DNA of 64,000 bases from Lachnospiraceae bacterium (GCA_900199595.1 FZRB01000014.1:40091-104090); one strand, 5' to 3'; numbered from the stretch's first letter, positions 1-9,468 are shown. Made by a program: numbers and translations. The notes: generated from the sequence alone by a model not told the origin.

Positions 1-400
1 TCTACTCTCGTACGGTTCGGGTACCCCTAGCGGTCGCTTCGCTCGCTAAGCTCTCAGCCATCTGGAAAAACAGATGTCTGAATCGCTAAGCGCCGAGACC
101 CGAAACGGTCTCTCAGGCATACACTCGTGTCCTGCTCAGTTAGCTTGCTCGCAAATATACGTTAAGTCGCGAGCAAGTAAATGATAAAGCGATGTGCGAA
201 GTATGTATGTGAGACCATAAGGGTCGCGGTGCTTAGCGATTCACAAGCCTTTAGGCGTAGTGAGAGCTTAGCAAACGAAGCGTAAGCGAAGTGGTCCGTT
301 CGGGAAACCCGCCATGAGCGAGAGCGATGTCGAACATACATACTGTCGCACAAGCTAAATTTACTTGCCGCGGATGTAGTCTAGAAAAGTATACTAATCA
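1..400. repeat. GC-rich structured non-coding element with overlapping inverted repeats
   Basis: No credible gene lies here. Base composition is clearly richer in G+C than the flanking genes. Positions 35-55 are complementary to 262-282 (19 of 21 positions by eye) and 80-91 are perfectly complementary to 231-242, together forming one long imperfect inverted repeat. A second one pairs 173-182 with 359-368 and 200-210 with 334-344. The two repeats interleave, so they cannot both fold as nested stems. A 9-bp perfect hairpin also joins 144-152 to 169-177. This resembles a dispersed intergenic repeat or structured RNA. It does not show landmarks of RNase P RNA, tmRNA or SRP RNA. Confidence 0.6.
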
Positions 401-414
401 GGACGGTAATGAAT

Positions 415-912
415 ATGGAGATTGAAAGAAAATACCTCGTAAAAGATCTTCCTTTGGGGTTGGAAGAATATGAAAAACATGAAATCGAACAGGGTTATCT
501 TGGCACTGATCCTGTTGTCAGAATAAGAAAAAGTGATGATAGACACATCCTGACCATCAAATCAGGCGGTCTTTTGATGAGACATGAATTCGAAAAAGAT
601 ATTACCCTTGAGGAATATGATGAACTGTCTAAAATGGTACGTGGAAATATTATATCAAAAACAAGATATAAAATACCTTATGATATATATACCATTGAAC
701 TGGATATATTTCATAAGGCATTTGATGGTCTAATATATGCTGAAGTTGAATTTAAAGATGTAGAAAGTGCAAAAAGTTTTAAAGCGCCTGATTATTTCTT
801 AAAAGAAGTAACTGAAGATGCATCCTATCAGAATTCCTCACTTAGTGAAATGAATCCTTCTGATATAGAATCTTTTATTACATCTGCTTATTTACTCTCT
901 TCCACCACCTAA
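415..912 (+). CDS. CYTH domain protein (triphosphate tunnel family)
   Basis: The protein (165 residues from this start) opens with the hallmark EIERKYLV motif of CYTH proteins. It continues with charged beta-strands expected of a triphosphate tunnel: RIRKSDD, LTIKSGG, RHEFEKDI, SKTRYKIPY and AEVEF. Family members hydrolyse inorganic tripolyphosphate or other triphosphates with a divalent metal in the tunnel; the substrate here cannot be read from sequence. The ATG at 415 is preferred over the one at 409 because GGACGG at 401-406 is 8 bases from it but only 2 from the other. The 3' end overlaps the convergent DUF1189 gene by 21 bases. Confidence 0.85.
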   Translation: MEIERKYLVKDLPLGLEEYEKHEIEQGYLGTDPVVRIRKSDDRHILTIKSGGLLMRHEFEKDITLEEYDELSKMVRGNIISKTRYKIPYDIYTIELDIFHKAFDGLIYAEVEFKDVESAKSFKAPDYFLKEVTEDASYQNSSLSEMNPSDIESFITSAYLLSSTT

Positions 913-1788
913 TCCATCTATAAATTCGTCTATATCCGGCAAATGTGGTTTAATTGCACTCATGATAACAGCAATTGTTATAAATATACCGGCAACTGAC
1001 ATAACAAGAGATGGAAGTAATTGTCCGGCAGCTTCATTTGCTGTAACCAGAATAATACTGATAGTCTGTGCATAAAAGCAAAACTGGAAGGAATCCTTCA
1101 TTGTCATTTTCAGCTTACTGATTGCAGTTGTTGATCTCGTAAATAATGCATATAGTAAAGCGAAAAACAAATACTTAACTGCTGCAATTATTGCTAATAC
1201 AGTAAATATAAATAACAGAATGATATAGAACAAAGGAGCCATATTCTTTAAAACATTATTATTTGTGCCATTTGGCAAAACCATTCCTATAGGATAAGAA
1301 TATACCTCATTATAATTAATGGAAGTCTCTGTTTCAATATAGGTGACCATTTTTATAGTCCTACTGCCTATAGCAATATATGCTCCAGTAGTATCAAAAT
1401 CAGCCTTTTCAAATGATGACTTACTTGTATCCATTATTATTTCTGCGTTATTGAGTCGCATTTCGAATTTCTTATCAGCAGTAAGTACTCCATCTTTTAC
1501 TTCAATTTTAGGGATTCCCTCTGTAAACAGCTTTGAAAATCCACCAAAGGAATATATTCTTGAAGCAGTCGGTACAGCAAATGACATTATGCTTACAAGA
1601 AGTGCCATAAAAATAACATACAAAACAAATCTTGAAGAGTTTTCCACGCTAAGCTTTGCCAGTTGTTTTATCCTGATGATTGATGTAACAAACATTTCAA
1701 GAACACTTATATTATTTTTATTGTTGTCACGATTCGGTATATAGCTGTTATATTTATTTAAATCGTTTTCATTTGTATAATAATTCAT
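892..1788 (-). CDS. DUF1189 family membrane protein
   Basis: The 298-residue protein has an N-terminal polar stretch, one membrane segment near residues 53-75, an extracytoplasmic region of about 110 residues, and three or four further membrane helices in the C-terminal half. This layout and the sequence around the first helix match DUF1189, a Firmicutes family without an assigned function. The gene starts 16 bases after the ribH stop and its ribosome site AAAGGAT overlaps the end of ribH, so it probably rides on the riboflavin operon transcript. Nothing seen links it directly to riboflavin chemistry. Confidence 0.75.
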   Translation of the reverse strand: MNYYTNENDLNKYNSYIPNRDNNKNNISVLEMFVTSIIRIKQLAKLSVENSSRFVLYVIFMALLVSIMSFAVPTASRIYSFGGFSKLFTEGIPKIEVKDGVLTADKKFEMRLNNAEIIMDTSKSSFEKADFDTTGAYIAIGSRTIKMVTYIETETSINYNEVYSYPIGMVLPNGTNNNVLKNMAPLFYIILLFIFTVLAIIAAVKYLFFALLYALFTRSTTAISKLKMTMKDSFQFCFYAQTISIILVTANEAAGQLLPSLVMSVAGIFITIAVIMSAIKPHLPDIDEFIDGLGGGRE

Positions 1789-1804
1789 AAACCAAATCCT
1801 TTAA

Positions 1805-2269
1805 TTATTTAAGATTATTTATAAGGTTTATCATTTCTATAGCTCCAAGAGCACAGTCATAGCCTTTATTTCCGGCCTTTGTTCCGGCTCTTACTACAGC
1901 CTGTTCGATAGTATCAGTTGTTAGTATTCCAAACATAACAGGCTTTTCTGTTTCAAGACTGACCTGAGCTATTCCTTTGCTGACCTCAGCGCAGACATAA
2001 TCATAATGACTTGTTTCTCCTCTTATAACAGTTCCAAGACATATAACAGCATCATATTTGTCATTTTTTGCTGCCTTTTTTGCTATAACAGGTATTTCAA
2101 ATGCACCGGGAACCCATATGATATCTATGTTATCCTCTTCTACGTCATGTCTTACCAGTCCATCTACTGCGCCATCTACCAGTTTAGAAACAATAAACTC
2201 ATTAAACCTTGATGCGATTATGCATATTTTAGTATTTTTTGCTGCAACAACATTTCCTTCAATCTTCAT
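1805..2269 (-). CDS. ribH: 6,7-dimethyl-8-ribityllumazine synthase
   Basis: RibH condenses 5-amino-6-ribitylamino-uracil with 3,4-dihydroxy-2-butanone 4-phosphate to give lumazine, the penultimate step of riboflavin synthesis. Visible motifs are ASRFNEF, the WVPGAFEIP loop, [16 protein letters not shown] with the catalytic His region, and [14 protein letters not shown] near the C terminus. The ATG at 2269 (154 residues) is chosen because an AAGGAG site lies 9 bases upstream; an in-frame ATG at 2296 would add nine residues that the family lacks. It is the fourth gene of the rib operon. Confidence 0.95.
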   Translation of the reverse strand: MKIEGNVVAAKNTKICIIASRFNEFIVSKLVDGAVDGLVRHDVEEDNIDIIWVPGAFEIPVIAKKAAKNDKYDAVICLGTVIRGETSHYDYVCAEVSKGIAQVSLETEKPVMFGILTTDTIEQAVVRAGTKAGNKGYDCALGAIEMINLINNLK

Positions 2270-2296
2270 CTTTGTTTTCTCCTTTTTCAGAATCAT

Positions 2297-3502
2297 TTAT
2301 ACATCATTTAACATATGTCCCATTTTTTCTTTTTTTGTTTTCAGATAGAAAAGATCATATGTAGAAGGTTCTATTTCTATTGGTACTCTCTCAACTATAT
2401 CCAGCTTATATCCCTGTAGACCATATATCTTTTCAGGATTATTGGTGAGAAGTCTCATTCGTCTTACTCCAAGCTCAACAAGTATCTGGGTACCGATGGT
2501 ATAGTCCCTTGCATCAGCAGGAAAACCAAGCTCTTCGTTGGCCTGTACGGTATCACGTCCCATATCCTGAAGTGCATATGCTTTTATTTTATTGATAAGA
2601 CCGATACCTCTGCCCTCCTGTCTCATATACAGCAGAACACCTTTCTTTTCTTCGGAAATCATTTTAAGAGCTGCATCAAGCTGCTGACCACAGTCACATT
2701 TTGCAGAACCAAAGGCATCTCCTGTAAGACATTCAGAATGTACTCTGACCAGAATATCATCATCACCATTTATTTCTCCCATGGTTAATGCCACATGATG
2801 TTCACCATTCAGCTTATTAATAAATCCATGGATAATAAATTCGCCGTATCTTGTAGGAAGCTTCGCTTTTGTAACTTCCTCGACAAATACCTCATGCTCT
2901 TTTCTATATCTTACAAGCTTTTGTATAGTTGATATCTTGAGACCGTGTTCTTTTGAAAAGCTGATAAGGTCATCGTATCTTGCCATGGTACCATCATCAT
3001 TCATGATTTCACAGCATAGGCCTACAGGTTTAAGTCCTGCAAGTCTGCAGAGATCAACTGTAGCTTCGGTATGTCCGGGTCTTTCTATAACTCCTCCCGG
3101 TCTTGCTTGTAGAGGAAACATATGTCCGGGCTTTCTGAAATCATCTTTTGTTGATTCATCTGATGCAAACTTTCTGGCTGTATATCCTCTTTCTACTGCA
3201 GATATTCCTGTTGTTGTATCTATATGATCAATAGATACGGAAAATGCGGTGGTATGATTATCAGTATTAACTATACACATCTGTGGAAGATTATATTTGT
3301 TGCTGTAGAATTCATCCATTGGCATACATATAAGTCCTCTGGCATATTTTGCCATAAGGTTTACATTTTCTGTAGTTGCAAATTCGGCAGCAAATATAAT
3401 ATCTCCTTCATTTTCCCTGTTTTCATCGTCCATGATAATTACAGGGATTCCTTTTTTCATATCTTCTAATATTTCTTCGATAGAATTAAGTGTTTCATTC
3501 AT
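2297..3502 (-). CDS. ribBA: Bifunctional 3,4-DHBP synthase / GTP cyclohydrolase II
   Basis: This 401-residue fusion supplies both precursors of riboflavin. The N-terminal half carries the DHBP synthase motif [10 protein letters not shown] (residues 25-34) and converts ribulose 5-phosphate to the four-carbon unit. The C-terminal half is GTP cyclohydrolase II, with the zinc ligands in [18 protein letters not shown], the [10 protein letters not shown] motif and a NNPEKIYGL segment. Length and domain order are standard. The gene is 17 bases after ribE and ends 27 bases before the ribH start. Confidence 0.97.
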   Translation of the reverse strand: MNETLNSIEEILEDMKKGIPVIIMDDENRENEGDIIFAAEFATTENVNLMAKYARGLICMPMDEFYSNKYNLPQMCIVNTDNHTTAFSVSIDHIDTTTGISAVERGYTARKFASDESTKDDFRKPGHMFPLQARPGGVIERPGHTEATVDLCRLAGLKPVGLCCEIMNDDGTMARYDDLISFSKEHGLKISTIQKLVRYRKEHEVFVEEVTKAKLPTRYGEFIIHGFINKLNGEHHVALTMGEINGDDDILVRVHSECLTGDAFGSAKCDCGQQLDAALKMISEEKKGVLLYMRQEGRGIGLINKIKAYALQDMGRDTVQANEELGFPADARDYTIGTQILVELGVRRMRLLTNNPEKIYGLQGYKLDIVERVPIEIEPSTYDLFYLKTKKEKMGHMLNDV

Positions 3503-3519
3503 ATAATATACCTTCTATA

Positions 3520-4170
3520 TCAAAAATACTTCAACGCTTCCATCAATGAAGCATCATTTTTTTGATTCTTTTCTTTATTTTCTTCATTAGTTAAAAATCT
3601 ATGTATATATTTTCCGATTATATCATTTTCAAGATTTACTATATCGCCCTTCTTTTTTACACCAAGGACGGTTTTGTCTAAAGTATGTGGTATGATGGAA
3701 ACCTTGAAACTGTCTTTATTCAAATCAGCAACTGTAAGACTGATACCATCGACAGCTATCGACCCTTTCATAACAATAAAGTCAATAATACTCTTATCAG
3801 CACAAATTGTAAACCATACAGCATTATCTTCTCTTACTATTGAAGTTATCGTACCGGTACCATCTATATGCCCAGATACAATATGTCCTCCGAATCTCGA
3901 TGATACTGACATAGCTCGTTCAAGATTTACAGTGCTGTTAACTTTAAGACTGCCTAACGATGATTTTCTCATAGTTTCGGCCATTACGTCGGCCTTAAAC
4001 CCTTTGGAAAGTATCTCAGTGACAGTAAGGCAGACACCATTTACGGCAATGCTGTCTCCTATCTTAACATCATCCATTATATAATTAGCTTCAATCTCAA
4101 GGACTTCAGATTTGGAGCCTTTTATTATTCTATTTATTTTTCCTAGTTCTTCAATAATACCGGTAAACAT
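3520..4170 (-). CDS. ribE: Riboflavin synthase, alpha chain
   Basis: The enzyme dismutates two lumazine molecules into riboflavin and the pyrimidine intermediate. It starts with the diagnostic MFTGIIEELG and shows the internal duplication of the family: SIAVNGVCLTV in the first barrel and SIAVDGISLTV in the second, plus the repeated HxVSGHIDGTG segment. At 216 residues it is a normal length. It starts 3 bases after ribD ends, with an AGGAG site within the ribD tail, indicating translational coupling. Confidence 0.96.
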   Translation of the reverse strand: MFTGIIEELGKINRIIKGSKSEVLEIEANYIMDDVKIGDSIAVNGVCLTVTEILSKGFKADVMAETMRKSSLGSLKVNSTVNLERAMSVSSRFGGHIVSGHIDGTGTITSIVREDNAVWFTICADKSIIDFIVMKGSIAVDGISLTVADLNKDSFKVSIIPHTLDKTVLGVKKKGDIVNLENDIIGKYIHRFLTNEENKEKNQKNDASLMEALKYF

Positions 4171-4173
4171 TGA

Positions 4174-5289
4174 TTATTCTCCTTGTTTTATATATGAAAG
4201 AACTATATCTCCATCTATATTATCAAAATCTTTTAGTTCATAGTTGAAGGCTTCTGATACTTCATCAATACCGGAACCGGAAACAGGAGTGGAATTTTTC
4301 CCTCCAAATATCTTTGGAGCGATAAAGCATTTTATCTCATCAATGAAGCCACCACTTATCAGGCTCCAAGCCAATTCGCCCCCGCCTTCAAGAAGAATAC
4401 TGTCTATATGCATTTTTCCCAGTTGATTCATTAGTTTATTTAAATTGATTTTTCCGTTTTCAGCATTTGGTATTAAAAGAGTTCCGATACCATATTCCTT
4501 TAATTCTCTTATCTTTTGACGGTTCTTTTTTTCATCTTCAGCCCTGGATACTATATAAGTCTTAATATCCTTTGCTGTCTGAACAATTGCAGAATCAATT
4601 GGAATCCTGAGGTCTGAATCACAAATGATTCTTATAGGATTTCTCCCGCCATCCATATGACACATAAGACTTGGATCATCCTTTAATACAGTTCCAATAC
4701 CAACCATAATAGCCATATATCTGTTTCTCATTTTTTGAACATATGCTCTGCTGGTTTCATTTGAAATCCATTTACTTTTTCCGGAATCCGTAGCGGTTTT
4801 TCCATCCATGGTCATTGCATATTTATAAACAATATATGGTCTGTTAGTCTTTATGTAATGAAAAAATACAGGATTAAGCTTATCACATTCATCTTTAAGA
4901 GAATTAGTTATTACCTCTATTCCATTTTCTCTAAGTGACCAAATACCATTTCCGGATACCACAGGATTAGGATCTTCAGATCCAACATATACTCTCTTTA
5001 TGCCTGCCTCTATAATTGCTTCAGTACAGGGAGGCTGCTTGCCGGTATGGCAGCAAGGTTCAAGAGTTACATACATTTCTGCCCCAACGCAGCTATAGCC
5101 GTTTTCTTCAGCATTTTTTATTGCTTCACGTTCTGCATGAAGATCTCCGAACTTCGTATGATAACCTTCACCGATTATCTTATCATCCAATACAATAACA
5201 GCGCCTACGAGAGGATTGGGATTTACATGTCCCTCCCCCTTTCCAGCCAGTTCAATCGCACGCTGCATATATTTTCTGTCGTAAGCCAT
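4174..5289 (-). CDS. ribD: Bifunctional diaminohydroxyphosphoribosyl-aminopyrimidine deaminase / reductase
   Basis: RibD deaminates and then reduces the pyrimidine product of GTP cyclohydrolase II. The N-terminal deaminase domain contains the zinc and catalytic motifs HAEREAI and EPCCHTGKQPPC. The reductase domain follows with DGKTATDSGKSKWIS and, further on, the LLEGGGELAWS nucleotide-binding segment. The length, 371 residues, is typical. It is the first gene of the operon and lies directly downstream of the FMN riboswitch and its terminator, so FMN should shut off transcription of the whole operon. Confidence 0.96.
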   Translation of the reverse strand: MAYDRKYMQRAIELAGKGEGHVNPNPLVGAVIVLDDKIIGEGYHTKFGDLHAEREAIKNAEENGYSCVGAEMYVTLEPCCHTGKQPPCTEAIIEAGIKRVYVGSEDPNPVVSGNGIWSLRENGIEVITNSLKDECDKLNPVFFHYIKTNRPYIVYKYAMTMDGKTATDSGKSKWISNETSRAYVQKMRNRYMAIMVGIGTVLKDDPSLMCHMDGGRNPIRIICDSDLRIPIDSAIVQTAKDIKTYIVSRAEDEKKNRQKIRELKEYGIGTLLIPNAENGKINLNKLMNQLGKMHIDSILLEGGGELAWSLISGGFIDEIKCFIAPKIFGGKNSTPVSGSGIDEVSEAFNYELKDFDNIDGDIVLSYIKQGE

Positions 5290-5322
5290 CTATATACCTC
5301 ATCTTCATTATTTAATAGTTTA

Positions 5323-5357
5323 CAAATAATAAACGCCCCGATGACGTACCGGGGCGC
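5323..5357 (-). terminator. Terminator of the FMN riboswitch
   Basis: On the minus strand a GC-rich hairpin (CGCCCCG / CGGGGCG, positions 5356-5334) is followed by a T-rich run, TTTATTATTT. It stands between the aptamer and ribD. By analogy with other rib leaders it would form when FMN is bound and stop transcription. Confidence 0.85.
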
Positions 5358-5480
5358 ACATACGCTTTCCAATCAATCCCATCCAGACTTTACTGTCGGC
5401 TTCTGAATCAAACAGAATCAACTGCTTAAGCAGCTCGCGGGCTATACCGCCGGTCGGGAATTTCACCCTGCCCCAAGATT
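5358..5480 (-). promoter_or_regulatory. FMN riboswitch (RFN element)
   Basis: The minus strand carries the highly conserved RFN core: GGGGCAGGGTGAAATTCCCG, then ACCGGCGGTATAGCCCGCGAGC, and a 3' part with AGCCGACAGT and AGTCTGGATGGGA. These are the conserved joining regions that bind FMN. It lies upstream of ribD with an intrinsic terminator in between, the usual transcription-attenuation arrangement. A promoter probably lies in 5481-5515, overlapping the tail of the preceding gene. Confidence 0.97.
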
Positions 5481-5495
5481 ATATAATGTATTTAA

Positions 5496-8213
5496 TTAGT
5501 TTTCTTTTCCAATTGACAGGAAACCACCTTCACTGGCACGAAGCATAGCTGCAAGACCGATATTACGTCTGCTTCCATCCTCAGATACATAAATTTCACC
5601 ACTTTCTACAAGTGATTTAGCTATCTGAGTAACCTCATCCTTAAAGGAAATCATCTGTCGTCTGTCACGAGAACTGAGTTTGAACAGGTACTGGTTCTTT
5701 GAACTTATAAGAAGGATACTAAATGAATGTACATTATCCTTCTGTTCTCTCATTCCGGAACCTATCATTCTACTGTTAGCAATGATGATATCTGCATTAT
5801 CATCAGGAAGATATTCAGAAAGAATGAGTTTATATATCTTAAGATAATCCTGTTCATTTTCAATCTTAATAGGCAACTCTGCTACAGCGAACTCAATTAC
5901 AGAATCAGCTATTCTTATTGTACCACCATCATCATCGATAGTAGCAACACTTGAACGAGGAACAATCAATCTGAAGAACTTGTTTTCAATAACCTTCTGA
6001 TCTTTATTAGGTTCTGTGATTACAAGGTCCGGATATGTTTTTTCAAGCTTATTCATCGAGATAATAGCTGAATCTTCTCCACTTTCTGCAGTAGCCATAA
6101 GGGCTTTGTAAAGTTCGGTAATCTGTGGAGTACGATATTTAACCTTCTCGGTAATCTTATCAACTGCAGGTTCATATGCCATTGCTGCGTTCTGCATATA
6201 AAGATTGATAAGTTCTTCTTCCGGTGTTCCTTTTTCCTCTTTATACTGAATAACCTTAAAGAGATTCTCTTTATCAAATTCATCAAAGTTATTGTCAAAA
6301 GCTTTTTCAAAATACTTTAATGATTTTTTCTCGCCTGAGAATTCCGGCTGAGATTCCTGATATTCATATATCTTACCAAGCTCATAAGCCGCCTGTGTAC
6401 TTCCAAGTCCAAGAGCTTCAAGGAATGATTTTTCTATTTCATATTCATTTGCAATAAAGAATACCTGGCTTTGCTTCATAAGAGCAACCTTAAGTGCAGT
6501 AGCTCCGGAACCGGCTTTGACGGCTCTTTCCCATTTTTCAACTGCTGACTGAAGGTTTTCTCCATTAAGATCTTTGATATCCTTAATATATGCTTCTGCT
6601 TCGCTGATACCGTTTTTCTGAGCTTCCTGGAAGTATTTTAAAGCTTTATCTCCATCTCTTCCGGTAGAAAGAAGTCCGTAATAATAGAATCTTCCAAGGT
6701 AGAAAGGAACTCTCTTGTGACCCAGTCTCTCAGCATCTTCATACCATTTAAGCGCTTTAGAATAGTCTTTTCTTTCCTGATCAAATATATTACCGATAAG
6801 GAAAGCAAGATCCGGATCTTTGGTTGCTTCAAAAAGCTGTTTAGCATAACTTATAGTTTTCTCAATATCACGATAAGGTGAATCTTTATCGAAATACAGA
6901 TCAATAAGCAGATAACTTGCCTTGATAGATCCAAGCTTAAGTGCCTGCTTGGCATTTGTCATGGCACCTTCATAGTCTTCAAGATAATAGCAATATACAG
7001 CTTCACTGTAATACTGGTTATCTTTACGGTTAAGACTCTGATCACTTACACGTGTTGGATTAACAAATGCAAAGGAGTTTGCAGTTTCAAAGATGATCTC
7101 TTCGTACTGCTCAATAATCTCCATAGTAGCACATACGAATCTCATACAAGCAAGACGTCTGCCCTGATAAAATGCAAATGTAACGATACCTTTGTTCATT
7201 TCTTTATGATAGAAGGTTGTACATATACCATCTGCATACTCTGTAATATATGATTTTAACTGAAGCTCTTCTTCAAAAGCATCATTGCAATATCTGAGGT
7301 AATTTTCCAGAGTCTTCTTGGATTCTCTTGGTATACTGTCATAGCTTACATACATCTCAAAATCTTTATATGTAAGACTAGGTGCATAATATTCTTCATC
7401 AGTTTCTTCATTGATTGTCTTAACCCAATCCTTTGGAAGCTTGTGGATATATCCATCTATCTGATTATGCACATATGTATACTGATACTGAAGTGAAGCA
7501 GGATCTATAACCTTATATCTAGGCTCTTTACCCTTTTCCTTACGCTTCTCAGATATTTCTGTATAAAGCTTATCCTTCTCTTCAAATTCAAGAGAGTCAG
7601 TATGCTGGCTGGCATACTCTACTCGGTCATAAGCCTTCATGGCATTTTCATCACCGAGATCAGCAAGCTGTTTATACCATGCCATCGCTCTGTCAAGATC
7701 AATAGGAACAACAAATTCACTTTTGTTTCCATATTCATCTATTCTGGAAAGTCCGTTTTCATAAATAGAACCAAGGTTCATATATGCAGACTTTACACCC
7801 AGCTGAGTTGCTTTTTCAAAAAGTGATATAGCTTTGGAGAAGTTTTGGGCTTCAAGGTACATCTTTGCAGTTTTGTAAACAACTTCAGGATCATTTGAAA
7901 GATTAGCGTATTTTTCAAGATAAGTAGCTGCTTTATTGAGATCCTTATCTGTTTTGGCATTGTCATATTTACCTGTTTCAAAATACTCACTAAGAACCTT
8001 AAGAGCATCTAAACCGATGGTTTTATAACTTTGGTCATTAAAACCAATATCGGCAATACCCTCAAGTATTTCAACAGCTTCACTACCGTTTGCATTCTCC
8101 ATCAGACTCATGGCTTTATCATACTGGAGTTCAACTGAACTCTTGTTTGATTTCTTTCCGCCGAATCTGGTGATTTCGCTAAACTTATCTCTTAAGTTAC
8201 TAAAAAAACCCAT
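5496..8213 (-). CDS. Large Sel1/TPR-like repeat protein
   Basis: The 905-residue protein begins with an amphipathic stretch (MGFFSNLRDKF) and has no signal peptide. It carries several blocks of Sel1-like or TPR-like helical repeats, for example AMAWYKQLADLGDENAM, ALKWYEDAERLGHKR and ALKYFQEAQKNGISEA. Two regions between the repeat blocks (around 230-400 and 740-880) look like beta-rich domains I do not recognise. Such repeats mediate protein contacts. The ATG at 8213 is chosen for its GGAGGGG site; an upstream in-frame start would extend past it. It has its own promoter at 8259-8287. Function unknown. Confidence 0.8.
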   Translation of the reverse strand: MGFFSNLRDKFSEITRFGGKKSNKSSVELQYDKAMSLMENANGSEAVEILEGIADIGFNDQSYKTIGLDALKVLSEYFETGKYDNAKTDKDLNKAATYLEKYANLSNDPEVVYKTAKMYLEAQNFSKAISLFEKATQLGVKSAYMNLGSIYENGLSRIDEYGNKSEFVVPIDLDRAMAWYKQLADLGDENAMKAYDRVEYASQHTDSLEFEEKDKLYTEISEKRKEKGKEPRYKVIDPASLQYQYTYVHNQIDGYIHKLPKDWVKTINEETDEEYYAPSLTYKDFEMYVSYDSIPRESKKTLENYLRYCNDAFEEELQLKSYITEYADGICTTFYHKEMNKGIVTFAFYQGRRLACMRFVCATMEIIEQYEEIIFETANSFAFVNPTRVSDQSLNRKDNQYYSEAVYCYYLEDYEGAMTNAKQALKLGSIKASYLLIDLYFDKDSPYRDIEKTISYAKQLFEATKDPDLAFLIGNIFDQERKDYSKALKWYEDAERLGHKRVPFYLGRFYYYGLLSTGRDGDKALKYFQEAQKNGISEAEAYIKDIKDLNGENLQSAVEKWERAVKAGSGATALKVALMKQSQVFFIANEYEIEKSFLEALGLGSTQAAYELGKIYEYQESQPEFSGEKKSLKYFEKAFDNNFDEFDKENLFKVIQYKEEKGTPEEELINLYMQNAAMAYEPAVDKITEKVKYRTPQITELYKALMATAESGEDSAIISMNKLEKTYPDLVITEPNKDQKVIENKFFRLIVPRSSVATIDDDGGTIRIADSVIEFAVAELPIKIENEQDYLKIYKLILSEYLPDDNADIIIANSRMIGSGMREQKDNVHSFSILLISSKNQYLFKLSSRDRRQMISFKDEVTQIAKSLVESGEIYVSEDGSRRNIGLAAMLRASEGGFLSIGKEN

Positions 8214-8258
8214 ACCAAGCCCCTCCGCTTTGTAAAAACATGTCAGTTTCAAATAAAA

Positions 8259-8287
8259 ATTATAACATATTTTGTGGGATGTATCAA
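8259..8287 (-). promoter_or_regulatory. Sigma-A-type promoter for the Sel1/TPR gene
   Basis: On the minus strand TTGATA (8287-8282) and TATAAT (8264-8259) are separated by exactly 17 bases. The gene start follows about 46 bases downstream, behind a GGAGGGG ribosome site. This separates the Sel1/TPR gene from the HPr-like operon upstream. Confidence 0.75.
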
Positions 8288-8293
8288 TAAATC

Positions 8294-8551
8294 TTAAAAA
8301 GAATTAGTCATATAATTTACAATAGCTTCTACAGCTTCATTTTCATCATCACCATCAGCCTCAACCTCTATTTCCTCATCATTACAAAGACCGAGACTCA
8401 TCATTCCCATGATACTCTTGGCGTTGATCTTTTTATTTCCTGAAATAAAATACATGGTGCTGGCAAATCTGCTTGCAGTCTGTACGATTTCTGCAACAGG
8501 ACGAGCCTCATCAAATTTGGGAATACTTACAGTGATCTTTTTGTTAATCAT
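8294..8551 (-). CDS. Crh-like HPr paralogue lacking the catalytic histidine
   Basis: The 85-residue protein has the HPr fold signature. The phosphorylation-site motif that is normally HARPA reads EARPV, so position 15 is Glu instead of His. The regulatory serine is kept exactly at position 46 in NAKSIMGMMSLGL. It therefore cannot carry phosphate for the PTS but could still be phosphorylated by HPr kinase, as Crh of Bacillus subtilis is (Gln at position 15). The gene follows whiA by 2 bases, matching the crh position in Bacillus, and HPr kinase lies 4 kb upstream on the same strand. The role in catabolite control is an inference. Confidence 0.88.
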   Translation of the reverse strand: MINKKITVSIPKFDEARPVAEIVQTASRFASTMYFISGNKKINAKSIMGMMSLGLCNDEEIEVEADGDDENEAVEAIVNYMTNSF

Positions 8552-8553
8552 AA

Positions 8554-9468
8554 TTATTTCTCCTCTTTTCTGAGATTGTCAGCGATTTCACTGATTTTTC
8601 TCAATCTGTGATTTATACAGGATTTGGAAAGCCGGGGTGACATATCCTCTCCTAACTCTTTAATTGATAATAACGGGGAATTTAGTCGTGCATTTGCAAC
8701 TATTCTGAGCGCTTCAGGCAGTTCATCAAACAATCCATGTTCTTTAATGTATTTAATATCATCTAGCTGATTAGTTGCTGCACTAACTGTTTTAGCCATA
8801 TTTGCGGTATCACAGTTTACTTCTCTGTTTACATTATTTCTTATGTCTTTTAAAATTCGTATATTTTCAAAATCCATAAGAGAATTTACAGCCCCAACTA
8901 AAGCCATAAACTCAGATATTGTGTCTCCATCTTTTATGTATACAGCATAACGATTATTTCTTTTCTGAACCTTTAAGCTTATATGTAAAGAAGAAACTAT
9001 ACGTTGAAGTTTTTCCGCTTCTTCCTTTTGAGAACATATGATACTCATCTGATAAGTTTTATCAGGACTTCCTACAGATCCACCAGCAAGAAATGCTCCT
9101 CTTAAATAGGCTTGTTTACAGCAGCTTCTTTCAGTAATTATATCTCCTACTGATATACGATTGTCATTTATACTTAGTTTAAGCTTCGTAAAATATGTTT
9201 CTTGAATATCCGGATCTGTACAAATCAGTTTCCGATGATGGAGTTTTTCGTGTTCAGGTTTCAGATAGTCTGAATCAGCTGATATAACAAGATTTGACAG
9301 CTTACGTATCTTAGATTCCAAAAGTTCATTTTCAGCTCTGATTATCAGAACGTTATTTTCAATTCTTCCATTTATTGCAATAATACCGGATAATTCAGCC
9401 ATTCTGCAATGAAGGCTTTTGGGAATCAAATGATACAATTCATTTTTTACATCAGAAGAAAAAGACAT
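8554..9468 (-). CDS. whiA: WhiA family DNA-binding protein
   Basis: WhiA combines an N-terminal LAGLIDADG-endonuclease-like fold, catalytically inactive, with a C-terminal helix-turn-helix. Visible are the family N terminus (SFSSDVKNEL), CCKQAYLRGAFLAGGSV in the middle, and the C-terminal LSIKELGEDMSPRLSKS helix-turn-helix region. Its 304 residues are standard. In Firmicutes it influences cell division and chromosome segregation. The start codon overlaps the rapZ stop by one base, so the two are translationally coupled. Confidence 0.93.
   Translation of the reverse strand: MSFSSDVKNELYHLIPKSLHCRMAELSGIIAINGRIENNVLIIRAENELLESKIRKLSNLVISADSDYLKPEHEKLHHRKLICTDPDIQETYFTKLKLSINDNRISVGDIITERSCCKQAYLRGAFLAGGSVGSPDKTYQMSIICSQKEEAEKLQRIVSSLHISLKVQKRNNRYAVYIKDGDTISEFMALVGAVNSLMDFENIRILKDIRNNVNREVNCDTANMAKTVSAATNQLDDIKYIKEHGLFDELPEALRIVANARLNSPLLSIKELGEDMSPRLSKSCINHRLRKISEIADNLRKEEK

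Noticed and set aside
162..353. 63-residue open frame on the minus strand in the left-edge structured island
   Set aside because: It is confined to the inverted-repeat region, has no ribosome site, and its composition follows the repeat; it is better explained as non-coding.
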